This document shows positions 11,119-23,100 of a DNA stretch of 64,000 bases, piece by piece. Positions within the stretch are counted from its first letter, which is position 1; each line of letters starts with the position of its first letter. The stretch comes from Telmatactis stephensoni (Eukaryota; Cnidaria; Anthozoa; Actiniaria; Isophelliidae), in the NCBI GenBank assembly GCA_029948255.1, contig JALIZF010001938.1, positions 865,501 to 929,500 of the forward strand, written 5' to 3'. The position numbers and the translations under genes are program-made. The notes under the pieces are model-generated. The model ran no database searches and was not told the origin of the DNA. It saw only the letters and a list, made by a program, of their open reading frames with translations.

Positions 11119-14100
11119 ATGAGGTGGCTGTTAATTTTCTCTATTTTTGGAATATCGTTGGTGGCGAATAACGTGGAAGGTACTTTGCTTTCATTTTGAT
11201 ATAGGAATTTTCTTTCTTTTTATTATGTATTGATCGACTCTTCGCACTTTATAATTATTCTTTAATTTTTTGTAAACTTTCATATCTTTTTCTCTTTCTC
11301 ATCTCCGTATGCGCGCTAGCCATCTCAAACTGTTTTTCTTTTTCTTTTTCTTTTTTCCTTTTTTAAAATTGAAAAAATACGTTCACTCCCTCTTTAGCGC
11401 CCGGTCGAAAAACCGTCAACTCTTAAAGCCTAAAATTGGAATAAGCGCCTCTCTTAAATATACGCCTTCCGACCTTTTCTCACTTTTCGCCGAGTCTCTT
11501 ATTGTTAATTGTTGTTTTTTCCTCTTACTCCTTTTTAATTCCATATCGTGTAAATGACAAGGGTTGAGTACCCAAAATCAGAGAAATCCCGAATATGTTA
11601 ACAGTTTAACTATCCTTCTACAGCAAGTCCAGGTGCAACGCATATTCGTTTTCTTCTTACGCATTCTCTCAGTACAATAAAGCGAGAATGAATAAAATCT
11701 CTTGTTCGAGAACATAGATGTGTGGAATTGAGATCATAGAAAAACAATGGAGAATTGAAGCCAGAGTCGTTCGTGTTCTCTCGTGTAAATGACTTGATAA
11801 GTCAAGTGACATCCACACCCTATAAGCGTTTAAAACATTTATATCGACAAGACAAGCAGGACAGCACGGCATGAAAACAACATTTTAGTTTACTCTTTGA
11901 TATAACACAATTTGAACAAGATTTTCACATGTATTTACACAATAAAGCCATTGATACAAGCTAAAATAAAGTATCTTCGGACCTGATTATATAAACCGGG
12001 CTGACTTCTTTTGTTTTGTGGCCCCAAGGGAAAAGAAAACACAAGAAGCAGTCAGCCCGCTTAACCGGGCCAGCCCGATTCATATAATCAGGCCCTTAGA
12101 CGCGACTTGAATATTAAGACTCGAAACTATAACTTCACGTGTTAACAACACATTTTGTCATAAGGAGCAAACAAAACACGGCAAAATATTTGTTAAGAAA
12201 TACTCGACTCTTATAGCTCGCATGTGCAATCACATGCACGTAGGACTTTCCAAATTACAAAGAAATGACTGTGAAAGGTTTTAGAATCGTCGATATCTCA
12301 AGAAAAAAATTAAAATGTTCAAAACCCCACCCGGATAATGTATCTTTAATTAAAATGTTAAAGCTTTCATTTGGTATATATTTTATCAGCCAGAGTGGAA
12401 AAAACCTTTGTCACTTTGACGAAATTTTTCCAACTTTGAGCCCATGGTCTACTTTCGTTTTGTGCGTTAAGTCAACTGATTCATGCGCTAACGAGAAAAA
12501 CCCCATGATGGTTTTCGACTGAGGTTTGGCCGATCAAGAAGCTGACCCAAATATGCTTTCGCATAGCTCAGATACAAGTCAGATATAGATACCTCAGTTT
12601 ATTGTTTACAACGTTATTCATTCTACATGCATTTCCGAAAGAAGTCTCCAAACGGCAAAGATCGAGATAGAACATAGGAAAATAAATACAGCCCGACATA
12701 ATTCTTCGATTTGTCTGTGACCAAGTCAATTTTTATATCGAGACACTTAACGGCTTAGTGAATTATTCATGGTACCGTATTCCTACTCTGAACGTGCGAA
12801 TTGATAAATAAAAATAATCTTTACATGGCTTTATTTTCATGCTATGGTTATGCTATGGGATCTTTGATTTATTTTTAAATAAATCAAAAACGTATTTCTT
12901 AATTGTTATTTATCATATAATTATTTATAAAATACCTATATTTCTTAATTTCGAAAACTTGTTCTTTTCACTAGTGAAAATAACATGTTCTTTTCACTAG
13001 TGAAAAGATCGTTACCATGGTTAATTGAGCGCATTTACTCTAAAGATAGTTTGTTGTCTCTTGATTTGATAATTATATGATAAATAGAATATTACATGTG
13101 CGCTTAGAGATACAGATTTTTATCTTCTCGTGTTGAAATCTCTCGCACTTCGCTTTTGCTCACTCGTGAGAGATATAAATCAACACTCAAGAATAAAATC
13201 CGTATCTCCGCGCGCCCATGTAATATCCTCTATATATTGTATAAAATATACCGGCAAATCTTCTGTTGGCTACTATTGGGGTTAATGTTACGTTGAATAA
13301 AAAGTATATTTAACAATTAGACCTCGAGGACAAATGGACTACGAGTCAATAGTCGCTATGAGGCCGAAGGCCGAATGGGCCACTGACTTGTACTCCATGG
13401 TCGAGGCCGAGAGGTCTGATTGTTTTTGTATAGACCTACTAATCGGTCAAATAAAGGGATGTAAATTCTCGATAAAATCCTGGGAAATAACTGCAAAATG
13501 CAGTTCAACGTTTTGATCCGCCATATTGTTTTCGCTACTAGTAGGCTATATATCATAAATTAGACCTCTAGTAGAGTAGCCAATCAGAATGCAGGATGTG
13601 TGATAGACTGTTAGTATTTATACTAAATATATATAGCAAATCTTCGTTTTACAAAGCAATATTTTGGCATGCCAAGACTTCAAAATTAAAGTTGTGCCTC
13701 GCTAATTAAGTCGCGTCTTGTCTAACTAAATAACGTCTTTTTCATCGCTTGTGTAAATGACCCCCAATGTTTTCATTCAGCTGGTTGTGGCTTCAAACCC
13801 AATGTTCGTATCGTTGGTGGTGCTGAAGCACCCCAAGGGGCGTGGCCTTGGCAAGTTATGCTGAGGACGAGGAGAAATGGAAAACAGTTTTGTGCTGGGT
13901 CATTGGTGCATCCCCAATGGGTAGTTACCGCTGCCCACTGTGTTCTTGGCGTATCTCGCGATTCATTCCACGTCAGGTGATTTGTTGCTCTACTCTTTTG
14001 TCGTCATTCATGCTACATCCACACTTATTGAGATAAATTTGAATGTGCATCTTATCTTATCTATTTTCGCACCTTAGACAAGGCGCAAAACTGAAAAAGT

Positions 14101-17100
14101 CGATCGCAAAATTAAAAGTGCAGAAGGCATTTTGGGGTAGAGGCTGGTAGCACAACTATTCTAAACTGATTTTTCATGCTGAATCCGAATATGGCAGTTA
14201 CCAAGACGTATTCTGCAATCTTAATTGCTATAGTCATTTCATGCTAAAGGCCTTTTATGTAATTCCAAAAGTTCCAAAACTTAAAAAAAAAATACCATAA
14301 TTGGAAAGAGCACATCAAAATCAGTAAAACTGTGAAGTTTGAAGGATATAAGTTGAAAAATCAAGGAGATACGAATTTTCAAAAATCGAAATTTGTTGGT
14401 ATCTCTTGCATAACTGTAAGTGTTTTCATACAAAATTCCGTTTTTTGAAAATTCATATCTCCTTGATTTTTCAACTGATATACTTCAAACTTCACAGTTT
14501 TACTGATTTTGATGTGCTCTTTCCAGCCATGGTAATTGTTTTTAAGCTCGGGAACTTTTGGAATTAATTACATGAAAAGCCGTTAGTATGAAATGACTGT
14601 AGCAATTCACAAAATACGTCATTTACACGTATAAGATTGCAGAATACGTCTTGGTAACTGTCATATTCGCATTCAGCATGAAAAATCAGTTTAGAATAGT
14701 TATGTTGCCAGCCTCTACCCCAAAATCCCTCCGGGTATCTGATTTTTCGAAAATGCGCCTAGTCTATCTTGGACAAAAGACAAAAACCGTTTTAGAGTGA
14801 ATGGAAGGCCTAACTGCAGCAAAAACATCCTTTTATTGAAATATTTCCGGATTAGTGACGACTTAGCTTCATCACTCGGATGTTCCCTTCAAAAGATGTC
14901 CAACTTTTTTATTGTGCCACAAGCTGTTTGTTATCCAATCAAAGAATAATACACATGGAAAACTGATTAACAAAGAGGAAAATAATTAGAAATGAGCACT
15001 TATTTGAGTGCACATTCGATTGGCAATCTGCCCTTGAGGAACCAAATCCTTGACAAACCTCAAAATCCCCACAAGAACGTCTCCTTTTTAGGATATGTTA
15101 TCATCTTCTGACTATCTTTTTCTTTTTCGAAATTTTCTTTTATTTATTTTAGACTTGGTGCTCATTATCGAGACATGACTATGGGCACTGAACAAGATAT
15201 TGAAATAGAAGACTACATTTCCCATGACCAATACATGAAACCAGTACCCTACAGCCATGACATTGCTTTGATTAAGTTAAAACGACCCGCTCGTCTAAAC
15301 AACGCTGTTGGACTGGTATGCCTTCCTGATACCTACAAAAGTGTAGCGGTTGGCCAGAAATGTTGGGTTACAGGTGAGTTATATAAAAAGAGTTACAGGA
15401 TTAGGATGTACTTACAATCCAGGACAAAACATTTTAGGACTTTCTCCATTTCTAACATTATTTGTTGTGATTGCGGAAAGAATTCAGCATTTCTCAAAGA
15501 AAGTCTCGTCTAATCGTCCCTCCCATTTTTCAATGTTAAGCCCGAAAGGTTGCTGTTGTGTTGCAAGCCCTTTATAGTCTGGTGGCTTAGCGCAAAATTT
15601 TAGCCGGATCGTGACACAGCGGACAAAAGTACCAAACTTTGTATAAAGTTAGCTTGGGATATTAGTATCAAATTTAGGATGGGTGCCCAAGAAATAAACT
15701 TCACTGAGCTTGGTAACCAGGCTTTTTCTGTAAAATAGGCATTTGTATACTTTTAATAGCTACTGAATTATAAAACGACACATTATCAATCTACAGAGTT
15801 CTTTAAAGGTTATTGCCAATTTCCTATACACTTAAAGACGTTTTAAAGTTGACTTGTTACTAAGTTATTCCTTAAATACTGCAAAATAGCAATAATAACA
15901 GCAATAATATGACATTTTAATTAGGCAATTATGACGTATGATGCTTTAAATCTTCTTTATTATGACGATATATCTGTGAAGATTTGAAATATTTACTTTT
16001 ACTATGTAAATGCTAACCAAGAGACGTTTTTGCATTGATTTCAAAATGAAAATCAGCGATATCAGTTTACAGCAATAAGTTTCGATGTCGCCATGACATC
16101 TGGACATATGTACATCATAAAATATATATTACAGTACTAGTGAATTATAGACAGGATGTACAAATCGTTTGTAATCCAAAGCTATTGTTAAAGAGAGAAT
16201 AGCAAAGGCTAATTCATTAGATAAATTGTGTCCAAGACAACACCATTATGTATATGTATACAGATCCAAAGTTAATGGCTTGGTAACCACCCACATTTAT
16301 CTTCTGCATTTGCATTTACACAGATCAGAACAGGTTAGATTGGCCTTAACACATTTACATCTAGAACACTTTTCTTTACAAGAGCACTTCACAAGTTCCC
16401 TGCAAGACTTTGCCACTTCAGACAGAGTTATCCACTCGGGCACCCAGCGTCCATCTTTCTTTTTCCACCCAAATGTATCAGGAGATGGTATACTCTGCTG
16501 GCTTTCATCGCTGCTTGTCCAAATTCCTGCTTGATACACTGACCGTCTGACATGTTGAATAAGAGCGTTCTATAATTCAAAAGAAAATGAATAACATAAA
16601 AACATTGGACTATTTTTTGAATGAGCCAGACCACTAGAGCACATTTGATGCCAGTGGTCAAAACTTATTGAGTTTGTGAGAATCTCACTCGATAAATGTA
16701 CATAAGAAATAAAGAGCTAATATATTTATCGCCCACCTGGGTTGGAGGAAGCCTGTCCATTGACCTGTTGCGCTTACAGAACAGTTCCTTTCTGACTTGG
16801 TTGATGGATTCACAAGGAGACGTCTGATCATACATAATGATAATCATCCTCTCAATTTTGCTGAAATGTTGTGACGTTTCATCAAGGTGCTGGAATGGGT
16901 GTTCAGCAATATACGCAAGTGCTGATGTGACATCTCTGTACAATTCCCAGGCTTGCCACGCACTTTGCTTTCCCTTTCCAACAAACGCAGAAGTGGTATC
17001 ACAACCACTAAGAGCGTGGAACACAGGAAGACAACGTGCCCTGGTTTCTCCGAGGGAAGCACATACTTTGTTGATGTTTATGTACTTGAAGTTTTTCCCC

Positions 17101-20100
17101 ATGCCGAAGGCCATCCAGATTTTTGCGTCTGGTCTCACGGTGACTAGTCTGCCAAACACTCCTATGAGAACAACCACAACGTCCGTGTCTACCGTTCGTA
17201 CAAGAACACTTGTGCAGCCTGAATGTAGAGCATGTAGGACGTGGACTACAATTCGGGTGTCGGCCTCTTCATGGTTACATGTGGACATAGAGATAGCTGC
17301 TGACCCAAACGATGTTACTGATTCTCCTGAAATGAAAAAAATCATAATATAAACACATATATAAGATAACAAACGGAGCAAATGGCAAATCCGAGACTTT
17401 CTAAAAACCATGTTTTCGAACCATAAACTGAAATAAAAAAATATCCAATACGTTTGACAAACTCCGAGAAGAAGGTCCGATATTTTGGATTGCACTTAAG
17501 AATTCGGAGACGCCGAGCCTCTACTAAATACCATTTATGATTCTGATGATGAAGAAATGGATGTTCTACCACTCACCAGATGTAATGTATAGAGCCTTTC
17601 CTTCTGGAACCCTGACGTCTCCTACTTTGGAACTAAGGAAGTCAAAGAGCTCTGTTTTGTTAGCTGGATCTTGCAAAAACTGCGACCACTTGGCAGGGAG
17701 CTTAGTATTGCCAGCTACCTTCCTTCGCACCCCTGCACCACGCTTTTCTCTTGTTGATTCCTTCAGGCTGTCAGATCTGTAGACATCCCACACGATGTCT
17801 ATGCGAGAGGAGTATTCCAGTTGGGATATAACGTAAGGGAGAAATACGAATTCTGCGTATTCGTCGAAGGTAGACGCAACTGTCGTAGGAAGACTGTGTA
17901 CGATAACTGCACCATCAAAGACTCTTGAGTCGAACTTAAGTTGTGGGTCAGAGTTTTCTTCCTGAACCAGGCACCTCAGCAACTCCGACTTCGTGCCAGG
18001 AAGGTAGAGGTCTCCACAATCAGAGAGGGAAGGGGGAAAGGCTTGAACTTCATGAGAGAAAAACTCATTCAGGTCACCATCTCTACTTTGCATTGCCACA
18101 TAAAGTTGGGCAAACAAAGATACGTTATTTGTGAGCGCTTTGATTTTCTTTCCTTGATTTGTCGATTGCTTTTTACTGGATCTTCTGAAGAGATGCAAGT
18201 TATTCCTCTTGATGGTGTCATGAATGGATTTTTTCTGATCTGTAAGAACATCTTTAACAAAAGCCTTATACTGTGCCTTGCCAACATCTTCTAGACTGCG
18301 GATATTCTTTGCAACTTCTGGGTCTACACAATCTCTGCTATCCAGGGTAACTAACTCTGGAAAATCATCAATGAAAGGGTTTCCGAAGCGGATGATGACT
18401 TCGCAGAGGCTGTTAACTTGTCGATGGAAAGTTTTCTGGGTAGCCTGTCCGACTTCATGGTTCTTGGCATTGCTGGAATTGTCTGGGTCTTCATCTGCTA
18501 AGTACCCTTCCTCAAACTGTTCTAGAAGTCTGGCAATCTCGGGACCAGAAAGCATCCAACGTCTATGGATAACAGAAACAAATGCAAATGAATGTTGTGT
18601 TTAACAGTTAACACATTATACTGAACTACAGTGGAGCAGGTTCTAGTTATTTGCTGCGTGCACACATAAGAGAAATCAAATTGCCAAGTAATAATTTACC
18701 TGAAGGCTATCGGATTTTCTGTTAATCCGATAGCTCCACCAGCAGCCTTTATTGTCTTGTTCTCCTGTTCATGGGCTTGGTCGATTGCAATTGTGGAGAA
18801 CGGCCTCCCAGTTTTTGACAGCACCCAGTGTCCCTGATCTATAAACTCATTTCTTATCGAATCAGGAAGACTCTTCATATCCATGATATGGATCGGTACC
18901 CATCGTGAATAGTTCACATGGTCGAGTGCGAAAAACAAGTGCACTAGCTCCTCTAGTACCTCTACATACAAGGAGAAGTTTCTTTCCCGCTCAGCCCGGA
19001 CAAGAATGAGGATTAAGGTCTCGTATGTCATAACTCTATTCCAAAACAGGAAGGTTGGACTTCTCTCATCCATATCTTTTCCCCAGGAGCTCATTGACGG
19101 CGGCTGGGTTCCTCCATTCTCATGGGCGAGGCGTAAGAATGCTTCTTTCTTAAGGTTGTAAAGCGCCAAAAGGGTGACTTGATGTGCGTGCCTATAAAAG
19201 TAAGGAAGAAAAAAAGATATGAGATGGCGACCCAATTACCCAACAAAAACCTATAGGTTGATCTTAAACTTAATGCCAAGCAAAAATATTTTACCTTGTC
19301 CTTGTCAGATGTGATGCTTTTAGGAAAGAGTCTGCCACACCAGATGAGGCAACTTCAGCTTCAGTAAGTACTGTGGTCCAGCCACTCCCTTCCATAAGAT
19401 CACCAAGTGTGTTCCATAGTGCCATTTCTAAATGGAGTCCACCCATCATCACGACAAACTTTGCTTCGCCATATGTATCTGGCCATTTCCACTGTACAGT
19501 TTTTGCAATTGTGTATAATGGCTGATCAAATGCTATCACAGGTATCTGACCTGGATTAACAAAGTTTATGGCATCTCGTACGACATCCATACCATGCTTG
19601 ACCATGGCTGGTGTAGCAGCCTTTTCATAAAACAGTGGCAGAAGTGCTCGTTCTGTTTTAAGAGGGGGCTGCTGACTATCTTGACGAACAGTAGTATGAT
19701 ATGCTGCCCAGGCGATCTTATCTGTTGGCGTTAGTGCATTCCCGAGTTTTAGCTGACCATGTTCCAGCCAGGTATTTTCTTGCAATTTTGCTTGGTTGAG
19801 AGCGCCATTGAATGACGATAACTGATTTGTATTTGTTCTCGGAATGGAAACTTTAGTTGACGTCAGGGCAACAGGTGGCACATTTGCATAACTATCGGGG
19901 AGGCGATGCTTCTGGTTTCCCGTGGGAGGAACGGTCAACGGAGGTCGACCATCACCTTGCTTATCATGGGTTGGAAACTGGAAAATGCTGATCGATGTTC
20001 CATGGAAGGATGATGACGCAGTGGTGGAACTTGGATTATGATCGATGTTATCAAGGGCTGCAACTGAAAACAGTCCTCTCCTAAGATTCGCTGGGCACAC

Positions 20101-23100
20101 ACACTTATCTTCTTCAAACCGTTCGCTGACTGATGTAGCCAACCAATCCTCTACTTCTAGAATACGATCATAAGATATGCTCAGTCCAAGTTGATATAGT
20201 CGTGTGATCAGTGTTTTGCTCCTGGTGAAAGAGTGAAGACTCAACCCAACGTATAGGGGAAGTGGTGGCTCTCTTTGTCCTGCATGGCGCGGCTTGGCGT
20301 TACCAGTTGAAGAAGATGGTCTTTTCTTGACGTTGAACATGATCGTCTGACATACTGTTAAGCATGCCTGAGACTCGAACCGTTCTTGATCTTTGAGATT
20401 AAGGCCATTTATGATCATTGATATAAGTGATTTAAGACTTGGCGGGATTGATTTTTCTTGGCACTCTAAAGAAAACGAACCAGAGAAATTGAAACCTTCG
20501 TGATTGAATATATCTTTTCTAACAATTGAAGCAACTTTAGCAAGAGAGTTAGCATCATCAGAAACGTTGCGCTTCTTCAAAGCATCTTTCATTAGAGAAT
20601 GTATTGCATCTTTAAAAGCGATGACAACGTGCTTTCCATCGTTGTGTTCCTCTGCATCAGTAAAATGCTCCAGCAAAGATCTTTTCAGCCTAGTCTTATT
20701 TATTTGCTTTGGTATCCCCAAGTTTGTTAGGCGAGCTTCGTACAAAGCGTGTAGTTCTGAGAGTTTGAACAACAAATTGCCTTCTTCAATGCTTTTTTCG
20801 ATGTAAGTTGTGAGTTCGACAAATGCACGAGCTTCATTCATGATATCCTTCATACTTTCGTCGTTTAAACTCTCCTCCTTCCTCTTTAGGGATCGGTAGC
20901 TGTTTCGGAATGTTGTCAGACAGCTGACATGGTAACGTGCTTCTATGGCCACAAGATCACCTCCAGATATTCGTGAGAGCAATTCATAGTTCTCGAGCTG
21001 TGTTGCCTTTTCACGAATATTCTTGTCCACTTCCAAAGATGTAAACTCATGGAGAATTTCATCAGTGTCGTTATTACAGAATATACATAGGTTATCATCC
21101 TTTCTCGACTGCTTTCTCTTGGAATTTCTTCGAGTCTCCGCGTCTTCCGTCGATGTTCTCTTCCTAGACCTCCCCTGTGCCTTCTCAAGCTTTGATGGTG
21201 CGAATTTAAGGCGGCAGGACTTATGCCATGACGCTCGGTTAAGTATCAGTAAATCTACAGTTGTCTTGCTTAAGTCAAACTTTAGCTCCACAGGTAAGAG
21301 ATTTAGATTGTCAAATCCACGAACGTTGTCTAAAAAGCTTTTGTATACATCACGATGTTCGATATCCGTTGTATTGGCGTTTAGAGGGCATTTCAATGGA
21401 ATGGGACTTATTTCTTGACAGATCACACACCTGTCCCAGAAAATCTCCATCACGTCGAGATGTTAACTAACAAGGAAAACAACAACTAACTTAAGTACGA
21501 ATCGATGTAATTAAGGTATTTATCTAATTCATGGAAATTAATAATTTCCATTTGACTAATGAATGAAAACATATTGAGACTTTACCAGAATTTTAGTATT
21601 TGAAACAAGGAAGTCAATTCTTTTTAAGGGAAAAAGCATTTTGTAATTTATTAAAACGAATGTTAAATGGTAAAATCATGAAACAACAGGCAAGAAATAG
21701 CGAAAGAAAGATCTAAACTAAAGTCCTTAGAAATAGTGCAGGATTTTACGAATTACGAAGTATTCTCCTTTTCTCGGAAGTTTTTCCTCTTTAAAATTGC
21801 TTTGCAAAATGATTATAGGGAAAAAACAGAGACTAACAACTAATAGAACTCTTAAGTGACATATTTTGGTAAAAAAATAATTGCAAAGTGCAAAGTTTTC
21901 CCAATGATACTTACATTTCTGACAGTGCTGCTTCACTCTGTCCGCCATCTTGGAAAATGCTCGTGTTCGAGGAAGACTGGAAACGAGATGTCTCACAACC
22001 CACTTTTCAGAAGCAAATCCTTTATATCTTTTTAATATATTTTGTAAAATGATTAATTTTACTAATTCAAGATTGAAAGGGAACCTTGTTTGCTATTTTC
22101 TTTCTTTAAAAACCGAAATTTAAAATATTGCTGTTTTTACCACAGGAAGCCCGTCATAGCGATTTCCTGAAAAAAATATACCTTAAATAAAACAAGAAAA
22201 AGAAAGACTTTGATTGGGCACCCATCCTAGTTTTGATTAACTAGTCATAAGGTACACATGTACAAATTTTGGCACTTTTGTCCAGTCTGTCACGATCATT
22301 CCGCTAAGCCACCAGACTATTAGCAGCCTTTACAACATTGTGTGGGGAGGTTAGGGGTGGGAAGTGCCCCGAGGAATTCAAACTTGCCAAAAAAGTCCTA
22401 ATGGTTCGGCATTGTAGACTCTTCTGAAAGCAACAGCCGAGGGGGACATTAAAGCTGGCACGGACCTCCACTAACATGAGCACATGGATCACAACATGTG
22501 GGTACCGAAATGCGAATCATTATAGCTTATTTTCGTTTTTACCTGCGGCGAATGTTGCCTGCGAAGGAAATTAAATTGTCTCAATGGGACCAGGACTCAC
22601 GTGAATCTTAACAGGGTTTATCACGTCGCAAACAGAGATTATATTACCACCAATTTCGTCATTACACATCCCGACAGAGAAAAAGTCTTGGTGTGCGCAA
22701 ATTTGGCGCTTATCTCCCATAAAAAAAACATTGGCGAGAACTGTGAAAATTCGAAAAATCTGTAGATATTAAAACGGGTATATGCTCTCAAAGAGTAATA
22801 AAACTACAATGGTTTTGTAACATTGTTGAAATTTTAAGACAATGTTTACCAATTTTCCTTCCAGGCTGGGGTACCATTTCATCTGGCGGACCATCCCCTC
22901 CAAAACTAATGCAGGTTTCAGTTCCTGTAAGATCGCGAAAAGATTGTGAATATTCCTACCCGTCCCGAATTCATGATTCCATGGTGTGTGCTGGTTACGA
23001 TATGGGAGGCAAAGATGCATGTCAACGAGACTCAGGAGGTCCAATGGTTTGTGAGTCCAATGGTCGGTTTTACCTCGAGGGTGTGGTCTCATGGGGAGAG

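Larger units (their letters stand above)
15574..22320 (-). mobile_element. 6.7-kb DNA transposon-like element with long TIRs, nested in the protease intron
   Basis: The ends are inverted copies over about 110 bp: 15574-15690 on the left and 22214-22320 on the right. Both begin ATAGTCTGGTGGCTTAGCG going inward, keep GATCGTGACA, GGACAAAAGT and CCAAA, and finish GGATGGGTGCCCAA. Between them lies a single intact antisense gene of five exons encoding 1,498 aa, the likely mobility protein. A candidate target duplication is imperfect: AGCCCTTTA directly before the left end, AGCCTTTA five bases beyond the right end. The element fills most of the intron between the protease exons bearing Asp102 and Ser195, leaving the host splice sites untouched. 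The superfamily is not assigned. Confidence 0.8.

Noticed and set aside
15175..15577. Read-through open frame past the third protease exon
   Set aside because: The GTGAGT donor at 15374 and the phase match to the Ser195 exon at 22865 show that the continuation is intron.
16837..17352. Plus-strand frame of 171 aa
   Set aside because: It is the antisense shadow of the spliced exon 16737-17326, whose frame carries the HEEADTR and SGCDTTS motifs.
18278..18604. Plus-strand frames opposite the transposon gene
   Set aside because: Shadows of the coding exon 17577-18562.
15574..22320. Retroelement or viral insertion as explanation of the nested gene
   Set aside because: No reverse transcriptase, integrase, LTR or capsid motifs; inverted ends and an intron-containing gene fit a DNA element better.
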